DNA from: Lumnitzera littorea
Lineage: Eukaryota; Streptophyta; Magnoliopsida; Myrtales; Combretaceae
DNA length: 64,000 nucleotides
Assembly (NCBI GenBank): GCA_024138015.1
Contig: JAMXBB010000003.1
Coordinates: 17,985,498-18,049,497 of the forward strand
Direction of reading: 5' to 3'
Shown here: in pieces, positions 12,530 through 22,959 of the stretch
Layout: every line of letters starts with the position of its first letter
Numbering within the stretch: the stretch's first letter is position 1
Position numbers and translations under genes: made by a program
The notes under the pieces: generated by a model
Database searches by the model: none
Seen by the model: only the letters and a program-made list of their open reading frames with translations
What the model was told of the DNA's origin: nothing

Positions 12530-12837
12530 GGGAAGATTATAAAAGAGGAGATCAACTTTTGAGGATAAATTCAAATTAAAGATTAATGTTTTAAAGTAGT
12601 TCAAACAAAGGAAAAATGTTTTGAAACGTTCAAATAAAATATCAACTTTTTACAAAATGGTTCAAATAAAATATTCATAATGGTTAATTCATAAAATTAT
12701 TTAAACCACTTTATGAAACATTAATCTTTTATTTGAACTACTTTATAAAATACTAATCCCTTATTTAAACTTTTTAAAACATTAATTCTTTATTTGAATT
12801 TACCTTCAAATATTGATTCCCTCCATTATAATTATGA
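12530..12837. mobile_element. Foldback MITE, second copy
   Basis: Same family as 4481-4759. It starts GGGAAGATTATAAAAGAGGAG, carries tandem units ('gttcaaacaaaggaaaaatg', 'gttcaaataaaatatcaact') in the left half and their inverse in the right half, and ends 'ttgattccctccattataat'. The last bases have diverged from GGGA/TCCC and no clear target duplication remains, so this copy is older or was altered at its right end. Confidence 0.7.
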
Positions 12838-12889
12838 CAAATCTTGTATGTGAATATAGTAGTGGTTATGAACGTTCGATAAGTTTTCT

Positions 12890-12913
12890 ATATATAATAT
12901 ATATATATATATA
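12890..12913. repeat. (TA)n microsatellite
   Basis: A short, nearly pure TA run. Confidence 0.8.
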
Positions 12914-13326
12914 AATGGACTAAGGCATAATTACGACGAAAGGGATTGATTATATGCTATTTAGAACGGTCCAATCACTACCAGCACACAAAAAGGAAAA
13001 CTGGGCTTGCACACACACCACAAGGGTGACAAGCATTCAGAGGGAAAGCTACGATCCTATATAGAAGAAACAATAAACAGTAAGGAAAATAATAATAATA
13101 ATAAAGTCCGCTGAGAGTTATATTTTTCATATGGATTTGATTATTTGTCCTTTTACTATTTTTCAAAACATGTTACAGTAATGAAAGTATTTGAATAAGT
13201 AGCAAACTAAATTTAGAAAATATAGTTAAGTTCGAGTTATTTTATTTTATTTTTCTAAATGGGTGAGAGATAATTCAAATCTAATCTATCTTAATTAAGA
13301 GACTTATATCTATATCAGTAAACTAT

Positions 13327-13910
13327 ATGGTGTTAGGAAATGAGTTGCTATATAACAATAATATCAATGATAATAATAATAAGAACAATAATTTTAATAT
13401 TTCTCAATTTCGTGGATGTTTGCATTATACATTCGTAAGTTTCGGCGAAAACAGTGGAGAATTATGGTTTACCGGTACATTGTTTGATAATAATTTGCGT
13501 GCGTGGATTCATCCACGCATATGCATTGATTGCAGGAGTCCTTGCTTCAGGGCCTCCGTGTCTCAGGACATATCCTGTTACATGTTTTCAGTTCTATCAT
13601 TGCGGCAATCATCGCACGTGATACAGGCTGACAATCTAATTTGTCGCATGGCGCATGCTCTATTGTCTATTGCTTGTCCACTCAGTCCTAGGAAGTAGCT
13701 TAGCTTAGCCCTAGCCACGCACGTTGCCCAATCTAAAATCCGCTTATGATGGTCCCTTTAACTTCTCTTTGGCAGCAATCAGCCAATTGCCTTCCATGGA
13801 TGGTTCGGTATTCGCGGTATCACTAGCCAGTTCATTGGCTTGTGCATTTTGCATTTATATAACATTTTGGATTGCATCATTAACGACAATGCTATTCGTT
13901 TGCTGCTATA
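13327..13910 (+). other. GC-richer island with a 123-codon ORF of unknown nature
   Basis: The open frame 13327-13698 starts with an Asn-rich low-complexity segment (AAT/AAC repeats), then about 85 residues of ordinary composition. The stretch 13440-13900 has clearly more G and C than its surroundings, and a second frame (13724-13924) follows with a hydrophobic segment. The end of the first frame (about SHVIQADNL..MAHALLSIAC) faintly resembles the RNase H tail of plant LINEs (HV..ANR.AH.LA..AC), but this is not enough to assign it. A 9-bp inverted repeat (13500-13508 with 13511-13519, 2-nt loop) lies inside. It could be a gene fragment, a captured sequence or a TE relic. Confidence 0.2.
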
Positions 13911-14363
13911 AATATTTATGTTAAATATACCAAACATATCTAAAAGGAGAGTTAGCCCAAATGTAGGACTATTAGAAATTTATAACCTAACTGCAACAAG
14001 AGGATTCGATCATTATATGGAAATGCCAATAAAAAAGATCAACGCAAATGAAATCGATTTGCCGGTCTTATTAATTTGTGAGAAAAAAAAAATTATTCTT
14101 TTTACACGTGAATTTATCTAAATTCCCCACCTTAAAACCTACCAATAAAGGTCCAACTCCATAAGTAAGACACTTTATGCATGCACACATTATATTCCTC
14201 TTGCCCTTTTCCTACATTTTTAATCTCATGTATTGACCTAAGTATTGTAGTGGCTATATTTGACAATTTCCAATGCTTACTAACCGTGTTCTTACATATA
14301 AATGCAGGCTTGTAGTATCAAACCCAAATTTAAGGAACTCTATTGGTGAAATTTATACAAGAA

Positions 14364-14492
14364 TAATATGTATATGTACATATATATTTTATAATATATT
14401 TGAATATATACATACTATAAATTTGCATGTATATGCATATGTATATATATATGATATATATAAGTATGTATATATAATATATATTAGCGGAT
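14364..14492. repeat. TATA/TATG-rich low-complexity tract
   Basis: Imperfect alternating TA and ATGTAT units. The two open frames across it are artefacts of composition. Confidence 0.75.
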
Positions 14493-14723
14493 GATACACC
14501 TGCAATGGGTATGCAAATTAAATAAAATAAAATTTACAGTTATCTATTTAGTGAAAAATTATATTTTTTTATTAAATAATATAAATATAAATTTATTCTT
14601 TTTTCCCATCTACTCTCACTTTAAATCCTTTAATTTTTTACTTATGAGCAAATTAAGATTACCAATAGAAATCCATCTATGTGAGTATCATCATCATAGT
14701 TATATTTCATCATAATATAAATT

Positions 14724-15039
14724 TTAGCCATACAATACGCGTACATAAAGTAAGCTATGAGAGAAAACAAAAAGAGAGAGAAACCATTAAGAAGAGAAAT
14801 CATAAAATAAGTACTATATTGTGTGAGTAGATAGTGAAAAAAGTGGGTTTTGAGATTAGGATAGATTAATGGGAAAGAGTAGGTTAATATGTTAATTGTG
14901 CCTTTAGTATAAAATAATTATTGCTTTAATAAATTATTTTTAATATTGGTTTTTTTACAATAAAATTTCAATTGAAGGGTTAAATGGTAATATTTAAAAA
15001 GATGGTTACTTAAGGACCAATCCACTTTAATAATATAGA
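14724..15039 (-). mobile_element. Possible small Helitron-like element
   Basis: On the - strand the sequence at 15039 begins TCTATATTATTAAAG, preceded by A, as expected for a plant Helitron 5' end inserted after A. Reading leftward, a candidate 3' end CTAA (14727-14724) is preceded by a short palindrome (TACGCGTA, about 14735-14742). The base after CTAA is A rather than the expected T, and the hairpin is weak. The 5' end is more convincing than the 3' end. Confidence 0.22.
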
Positions 15040-15228
15040 TAATATAATCGAACTTATTATATATTAGACTTGCAAATTAATGGTTGAGTTGTATAAAATT
15101 GCAAATAGAAAAAACTATGTGAGGTGCTTAAGAGAAAGAAAAAAGAAAGAACACAATAATGATTTATAGGATTTAAATATTAGTGGTTACAAAACTTGAT
15201 GAAGCGACAATAGATGTATTATCATTCA

Positions 15229-15550
15229 TATCCTCCTATTTTTTTCTTTTGTTTTTTTTTTTAATTGTTGCTATATTATAAGACAAATTTGAATATCTTA
15301 TGCGTATCTCTCCATATTTAGTTATTGAAATATTTAGGAATGAATAGATCACAAATGGAAAATCAACTTAGCAATCTTTTATTACGAGGTTTGAAAAGGA
15401 TAGGAAATTTGAAATTATTTAAATTGTGAATCTTTTTCAATCTCCCTTCTTTTTTCTCCTGTTTGGTTTTCAATTGCTATTGTATTTTAATGCAAATTTG
15501 AATATTTCATTCATATTTCTCTAAATTTGGTTAATTAATAAAATCATTTT
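15229..15550 (+). repeat. Diverged direct repeat (about 110 bp, two copies)
   Basis: 15229-15345 and 15437-15550 share the order: CT-rich start, T-tract, 'tcaattgctattgta/ttaattgttgctatatta', 'caaatttgaatat', 'atctctccatatttagtta/tttctctaaatttggttaa'. Copies are about 205 bp apart. Noncoding. Confidence 0.55.
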
Positions 15551-15902
15551 TTTCTTTTTTTTAATGTAAGATAAAATCTTTTTTTATTTTTTTTCTTTAA
15601 GCACTTTTCACTTCAGAAATTAAACATGGGGAGAAAGTTAAAACTGTAATTAAAATTGGTTGTAGGAAATTCACGTTGCAAAGGTAATTGTAGTGCACGG
15701 ATTGATGTCGTTATCTAATAGCATGTTGAGTAGTAATTTTCTTTTAGATTATTAAAATTTCAAACTTGGAAAGTGGGGCATTAATGTGAAAAGGGGGCTA
15801 TATTGTTGAACTATTCAAAGTTCAGAAATGATTAAAATAGTTGAAAACAATAAGATTTTTAAAATATTATAAGACATAAAATGGGAGTTATTTAAGCCTA
15901 TT

Positions 15903-15921
15903 AAGGCTTAAATTATATAGA
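15903..15921 (-). repeat. 19-bp exact repeat, Helitron-like 5' end (copy 1)
   Basis: AAGGCTTAAATTATATAGA here is identical to 18471-18489. The reverse complement begins TCTATATAATTTAAG and is preceded by A, like a plant Helitron 5' terminus. Just upstream of both copies on the + strand is 'agttayttaag'. Confidence 0.4.
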
Positions 15922-15939
15922 TATACAATATTACACAAT

Positions 15940-17039
15940 CAAATAAAATAACCAAAAAAATAATTTCAATCCTTAATTCATGCTTATATGGAAAGATCGA
16001 AAAAAAAAAAAACTAAAATAAGAATGACTTTTCATTGTAATTTTGGGAATAATTAAGCAATGCACCATTTTATTTTCTTTCCAAAAACATTTTGTGCAAT
16101 CTTAAAGATGAGATTCTTAGCAGTAATTATTGTTTTGGGCTAATCACAATTCCGTTTATGAATCTTTGAGTTAGGTCACCCTAATTTTCAATTTTTATTT
16201 TATTAAACTAAAATTTCATCAATCCGCTCAAAGCATAGATAAATTAAGAAAAATAGCATAAGAAACCATCAACACATGGGCTATGTGAAATAGTTCAACA
16301 TCCATTAAGTTCGATATATATTGAAAATAACTAATATAAACGTTATGAAAAGCACGATTGAAGATAAGAGATTAAATAAGGATTCTTTTCATTAAAATGA
16401 CGTTAATAACGAAAAAACAAACAAATAGTGTTAGTTTATAGAAAACAACTCAAATTAGTTTGTCTTCAATAAACTCATTGTTCCCATGATCTGATATAGG
16501 AAAAAATAATTCAATTCCCATAATACTTTGAAGTTTCAAAGTATAGAAAAATGGCTGAATGCTTATTACGAGAATAATTCAATATTGTTAGTGGAAAGCA
16601 TGGATCATATGTGAACTCAAGAATCAACTAATCTATATGTTATTTCCATTAGATAAAAAAAAATGAATATTTATCATTAAATTGTAACATAATAAACATA
16701 ATACAATTTGAAACAAAATTTAAATCATAAGTAGGAAATCATTAAGAACATGGAATAGTTTACGAAAACAAAGAGAAAAGAGGTCATCTTATGTATTTAG
16801 AACTTCTCCTTTAGTAACTTAAATATTAAAAAAAAAAAAAGGAAAAGTCATTGACATGATAATGACAGAAAATAAAAATGTGTATAGGCAATTACATAAG
16901 CAATTGGTTTTATCTATTTGGTTAAATAATTTATGTACATTAATTATAAACATAAAATGGTTGTCTTCTAAACAATTGCAAGATTTATCAAGAAAGAAGA
17001 AAATACCCTGAGAAAGGAATTCTTATTCCATAAGAACTC
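15940..17039. other. AT-rich DNA, no gene recognised
   Basis: Low complexity; no recognisable coding or element boundary. Confidence 0.5.
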
Positions 17040-18260
17040 GTTGGCTCAGTATCACTAAATAAAGGAAATAGAGTAATAACTCCTAGATTAAATATGGAAG
17101 GTCCATACTATTGTTGAAGCATATGTTTTCTTCCATAACTGCTTCACAAGATCCTCAAATGCTACCTTTGTGTTTATTGCCAGAATATTCATTGTTTGAA
17201 GCATTGATCTATTGTTTGCTAAACTTTTTCCAATGTTCAGTCTCAACATCTTCATACTTCTAATGGTCTAGAACACTATACTCATCATCCTAGTTGTGCT
17301 TCATATTCAATTGATTATCTTCACAAATGTATGAATACCATTTTGTTAAACTGAGGATTTCACCTAGCTGCATAAGAGAGAGTCAATTGCTCGCAATTCT
17401 AATGTAAAACAAAGAAAACATCTCCAAAAATGAAGCTAGGAATGGAGAAACTATAAGTAGCGATAATTAACCTGAGTCCTGCAGAAGCAAGTGCTAATCA
17501 TTATCACAAAAGCAATAGATAGTTAACAGACACATAACGCAACAATCAAAAGGCCATGAAAGACCTAAACGAACTAACAAACAAAGTAGCGTAAATGCAA
17601 TTGAAATTGTAATATGCGTTTAATGCCTTTTTTGCACGCATGATAATGGGGTTGAAAACTACAAAAATTTGTAATAAAACATTGAAAATAAATTATAAAA
17701 AGCCATACCAATGACAAAATGGTTTGCTACACGGAGAGTTCCAACTTCTAAAACTAGGAAACCATGAAAATAGACCAATCATAACAAGCAATACTAAAGC
17801 CAATACTTTCCCAAGAAGTAAAGCAACATACCTAAAATAACACATAAAATAAGATCCTAGAAAAATCAAATTTTTTCACTAAACATAAAATGAAAAATTT
17901 ACCTTTATTTGTTTAACTTAGAAGAGAAATCATTACTGAGTCTTTTCGAATAGTATGATATCTTTGAGAGGGACAATCTTTAGACAAACAAAGGGGTTGT
18001 TGCTTGGTCTCAACGAAATCGTTTGCTTTAGTGTAAGTGATGAATAAAGGCTTTGAAGTGCTCTTTTTGGTTATCACTCATGAATTTGGATTTATGGTTA
18101 GAGAGAAGTGGTGGTGACTTTGTTATTTGTTTAGTATTTGCTGTGCTAAAATTGTTTCAAAGGAAAAAGGAAATGGAAGAAAGAGGAGAGAAAGGGAGGT
18201 CACCAAAATTTATAATTATGGGAAGAAAGAAAGTGAAGGAGAGAGAAGAGTGAGGGAGAG
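17040..18260 (-). pseudogene. Possible spliced gene or captured gene fragment with a membrane segment
   Basis: The - strand reads like a plant transcription unit. A CT-rich leader (about 18260-17920) is followed by a possible GT...AG intron in the 5' UTR. A candidate exon at 17831-17709 has an AG acceptor (ttattttag) and a GT donor (cattg|gtatgg), and encodes one strongly hydrophobic helix (LLLGKVLALVLLVMIGLFSW) followed by a Cys/Pro/Trp-rich tail. Candidate downstream exons follow AG acceptors near 17472 (possibly a mini-exon) and 17368, where an open segment reads LGEILSLTKWYSYICEDN before a stop. I do not recognise the family. No good start codon connects the leader to the membrane exon, so it may be a decayed gene or a fragment carried by the Helitron-like element whose putative 5' end is at 18489 on the same strand. 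Confidence 0.28.
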
Positions 18261-18470
18261 GAAAAGTGAAAGTCGGTTAGTTATAAAAGCAATTACATGA
18301 AGTTGGGTGAGTGTACATGGAAATGGTATAGTATGTGAAAATGAACAAAATTACAATAGTATTTATAAGTATTTTTAAAATATAAATATTATTATAATAC
18401 AAAATGATAACTAAAATACATTATAGAGGATAAATTTGTAATAAAAAATGTGACAGTTACTTAAGAACCT

Positions 18471-18489
18471 AAGGCTTAAATTATATAGA
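18471..18489 (-). repeat. 19-bp exact repeat, Helitron-like 5' end (copy 2)
   Basis: Identical to 15903-15921. The preceding base on the - strand is T, so the A|TC rule is not met at this copy. Confidence 0.35.
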
Positions 18490-20955
18490 AAAATTACATA
18501 TTAAAAAATAAAATTTACAATAACTTTCCAAAGGAACAACGGAGGGTAGTGACAAAGAAATTACTGGACAAAGGAAGCTAGAAATAAAATGGAAGAAAAT
18601 TTGCAAAAGGTCTGATAAATAGTTTTGTCTTAGATATGAATATTGTAACTGAGACAGAGACAAAGGAAAAATAGGGAATTAAAGTCGTATAGATTTACAA
18701 TGAAAATTTTAGCTTTAATTGACAATTCGTTTCTATGATGAAACTATTCCATCACAAATAGTAATTAAGATAGAATAAAAAGAGGGAAGGCAAGGTAAAG
18801 TTGCTACAGATGTGTAAATGCATTTTTTTTAAAAAAAGATATTTACAATAGAAAATTTTTGTAAAATAAAATTGAGATTAAATAAAAAAAAAGAGAGGAA
18901 TTTATAACTGATTTGCGACATTTTTTCTATTCTAATTAAAAAATATAGCTAGCAAATGAAATAAATACCATCATAGATTAGAATTTGTGATTGTCATAGA
19001 TTTGAAACGAAAGCTCAATTATTTAAATTATCATAAATATATTACACATGCTTAGTCATAATAAAGCATGTTATATATCAAATACAAAATATGTTATCTA
19101 AAACAATTGAATTACTTGTACTTGTTACTACAAGGTAGTAAAAATTATTAGATTAATATATTTCGCTACATTCTTTATCATCATATTAAAGTTTCCCTTG
19201 TGTATGCAGCAAGAAGTAGAAGCTGCAACAATAGTCATAGCATTTACATAACTAGGAGTTCTTCTCTCCTTGACTAAACTAAAAGATAATAAGTATTTTT
19301 AAAAAGAGTTAGCAAAAGAATGGGTTATAAAGGCTCAACAGAATCCATATCAGGATTTTGAGTTCTACCAACTATTGCATCGGCAACTGCATATGTTTCA
19401 CTGGGGACAGCCTCCAGCTTCCAGATGCTCGATCGAGAAAGCTATGCCTTGCAAGCTATTTAGGTTTCGCAAACTTTCTTATGTTACAGATAATTAACGA
19501 TTTGATAATATATTTAATATATTATATTATGTATAAAATTATTTACTACACTTAGAAATAGTAATGCATTATGTAAAAAGCTTTCAATGTGAATTGTTAT
19601 AAGTGATAATTTATCAAACGTTGTTATGCATCATGTAAGCTTAAGTAATTTCTACATCAGAAATACATATTATATATAAATTATTTATAATTTTATCATA
19701 CATGGTTATGTTAATACTAATTTATTAAATCGTACAAAAAAAAAATAAATAAATGAATAAGTCATAAGAAGTATGAGTAGGCTAGATAGGAGTTACATTG
19801 ATATAACAATAAGGACATATGTTTAAGTGAAGAAAAAAAAAGTTTTATAGTTATTTTTCTTTTATGCACAACCTCATCTATAATTTGTCAAATAATAATG
19901 TATCATTTTCCAACACTTGTAAAGTGGATGCACTTTCCAAATACCATGAAGGGGATGCATTTATTTATCAAGTTAAGATTGAACTGCAAATACACACCTT
20001 TAAGTTTACTTTATGTGTTTAGACTACTTATATTTGAATTTGAGGGTCAAGAGCTTAATATTTGAAAATATTGTTTTCAAGATCCCATTTTACAATTTTA
20101 CCCTTTGATAACATGATTAAGAAAAACTAAAATCAATTTTTATTACATTTTTAAGGGATGAAATAATCTTTCGAAGATCAAAAAGCACACTTTTTTGAAG
20201 ATTTAAGGTCCTAATTACCAATTTTAAATATAGGCAAATAAGCTAAAGTGACGGAAATATAATATGTATATTTGTAATTTTCCCTTAGTTTACTATAGTT
20301 AATAGAGAGTACATATAATATATGTATACATATACATTTCATGCTGTACATTCTATAAAATTCATAATATATGATGCAACATATTAATATTATTTATTGA
20401 CAACAACATATTGCTAGTGCTTTTTTAATATATTATTTATATAATATCACCTAATACTACTATGTTTGTCATCCATATTATATATCAAATACTAAAGTAT
20501 CATTTTGCATTGATAAAGTTTGTAATATTCGTGATATTCTTTATATATAATATTAGTCAACCTAAAGTATATTATGTGCTATATATTGTATAATGTAACA
20601 CTTGTAAATATCATCCCCTACTGTATTTCAATAAAGAAATAATGTATTATGAAGTGTAATATTTAATTTTCGCCTACATGTGTTACATTCTATTAATGTA
20701 ATGAGAAGTTTTTTTTTTTTTAATAACAATCAGAATATTGTATTTGATGAACAATTCAAGACTTATTATTCTTCCAAATTCAAGCTCTCATGTAAGCAAA
20801 TTTAATAAGTTGGTTACTTCAACGCATTGATGTAAGTAAGCACTAAATCTAGTCTTAAAACTTTTAAGACATTTTATATTTATCTTAATAGAAATAATAA
20901 TATCACAATATAAGTAATGATGCTAAAATGATAATATAACTTAATTTTGCAACAA
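18490..20955. other. AT-rich intergenic DNA with one GC-richer patch
   Basis: Mostly A/T. A patch at 19340-19490 has ordinary composition and an open frame (19358-19555, +, 65 codons) that I cannot assign. No element boundaries are clear. Confidence 0.45.
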
Positions 20956-20960
20956 GAATA

Positions 20961-21075
20961 TGTTAAAACTATCATCATTATAGCATTATTATTATGTCAA
21001 TGACTGTAGTATTAAAATAATATCATTATTAGTAAAAATAGGTTTGACTATCATTATTAAAATAGGCAAGGAAGT

Positions 21076-21110
<35 letters not shown>

Positions 21111-21259
21111 GTATTCTCTCTCTCTTTGTATTGAAAGTGTAACATAATATAAAATTCACACTTATATATAAAGTTTCTCGTTGCTTTATAATTTTATATG
21201 ATTTTTATATATGTTTTCATGAAAATTAATTCATCTTTTAGAATTTAAATTGTTTTACA
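20961..21259 (+). repeat. 5' LTR of the Copia element
   Basis: It begins TGTTAAAAC and ends TGTTTTACA. It matches the 3' LTR through 'aggtttgactatcat', 'ctctttgtattgaaag' and 'ttttatatgat'. It lacks about 130 bp found near the start of the 3' LTR. It contains a (TA)n(TATG)n microsatellite at 21075-21114. Confidence 0.82.
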
Positions 21260-21272
21260 TGGTATTAGAACC
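21260..21272 (+). other. Primer-binding site
   Basis: TGGTATTAGAACC immediately follows the LTR. It is a one- or two-base variant of TGGTATCAGAGC, the usual Copia site complementary to the 3' end of initiator methionine tRNA. Confidence 0.8.
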
Positions 21273-21289
21273 AAAAATGACACATTCAT

Positions 21290-22860
21290 CTATCAACGTT
21301 GTAGATTAGTCAACTAATCATATTTCTTTTATGAGTTCATCTTTTGAAATGATAATTTAGTGGGAGAATAGATAGTTGATGCAAGAGTTCCAAATCATAT
21401 GACTCCATTTACATAGCTTTTGCACAACAAACAAAAATTGAAACATCCTATTTGTATCAAACTTCTTGATGAAAGTACTATAATAGTAAACATTACTAGT
21501 ACTATACCATTAACAAAGCACATCATCTTAAACAGTGTTCTCTGAGTATCAAATTTCAAGTATAATCTTCTTTTATCAATAGATTGCTTACTAATCTCAT
21601 CTTGTTACTTTTTTTTTATTCACAACATTGCATGTTTTACAAACAGAACACTAAGAATGTCATCACTCTAGTTGATGCTAAGAATGGACTACATGTAATA
21701 AGATCCAATCCAACTTTGTCTAATGTTAGTTTTGCTAGTTTCAAGGTTTCGAGTGTTCTTGTAGTGTTCGTACCAACATGAATGATGTATCTTTTGAATT
21801 GTTACACAATAGATTGTCATATTTCCTTTCAAAGCTTAAACATATTCCACATTTTAATACTTCGTTTAATGCTAACTTTGTTATCATTTGGTAAAAAACT
21901 CACCATTTGCCTCTTCCTTAATTGCCATTCTATCTCTTCTCTCATATTTGAGCTTTTATATATTAACTACAGGGCTCTTATAGCACACCATCACTTTTGG
22001 GTGCAAAATATTTTCTTACAATAATTAATGATAAAACAATATACAATTAAACCTATTTGCTTCACTATAAACACCAAATAATACTTTCTACCTTAAATAC
22101 TTTCCTATCATATGTTAAGAATAATTTCAGCGCCATTCCAAAAGACATTCAAAGTGACAATGGTCTTTAACACCAAAAGTATCATCTACCAAAGCATGAC
22201 ATCTATGTAACTCAACAAAATGGAGTAGTGGAGAGAAAGTATAATCATTTTCTTAAAGCAGCTCATATACCTAGGATTCATGCTAATATGCTAAAGAAAT
22301 TTTGGCCAAAATGTATTTTGGCAATCACTATCCTTATTAATAAAATGCTTATTGACAAATTACATTAAAAATCGCCATATCAAATTTTTTTCAACAAGAT
22401 ACTTATTCTAATCTTAGACCAGTAGTGTGTTTATTGTTATACCACTATTATGGATGGTTAGATCGATAAAATGGATGCTAAAGGGTATCAATGTATATTT
22501 CTCGTGTACCCTTCAAATAAAATAGGTATGACCTTTTTATACTTGTAGAGAATAAGTTCTTTGTGAGTAAGGATGTTACATTCTTTGAACATACATGTCC
22601 TTTTAAAAAAGATTATTTTGACACTTCATCTTTTCATTCTCCCATTTTGTTTCCTTCATATTCTTTTAAATTACATACATTTATAAGTTCTAGTGAATCA
22701 CAAATAGTTCATGTTCCCATAAGTTACACCTCTTCATCAAATTTATATACATCTTCTTCTGTTCAAATAAAATCTTCTTCTCCTTCATATACATGCAAAT
22801 CTAATTGGGTTCAATAAGTCCTTGTTTGGATTAAGGATTTCATTCATATTATTCAACTTA
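21290..22860 (+). pseudogene. Copia protease and integrase relic
   Basis: After a short remnant, a phrase near 21395 reads SNHMTP, the conserved stretch after the protease active site. Integrase core follows at 22150-22350: 'QQNGVVERK' (about 22217) and 'FWPK' with the helix after it. The post-integrase segment (22560-22610) includes SKDVTFFEHTCPF, matching the usual Copia SRDVxFxExxFPF. Frameshifts and stops occur throughout. Most of gag and part of the protease are missing between the PBS and 21390. Confidence 0.78.
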
Positions 22861-22959
22861 GTTCATTAGCTTAAGCAATAATTTTTAGTATTTCCCATCA
22901 TCCATTATTTTGTTTTATTCATCCCACCACACATAATCAGTTCCTCAAATATTATGTAA

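Noticed and set aside
13258..13310. Short similarity to 44615-44665 ('attcaaatctaat..at')
   Set aside because: About 45 bp of AT-rich similarity with no boundaries; could be chance or a very old repeat.
18053..18253. 66-codon plus-strand ORF with a hydrophobic then basic translation
   Set aside because: It lies opposite a CT-rich leader-like stretch; the basic tail is purine-rich low complexity.
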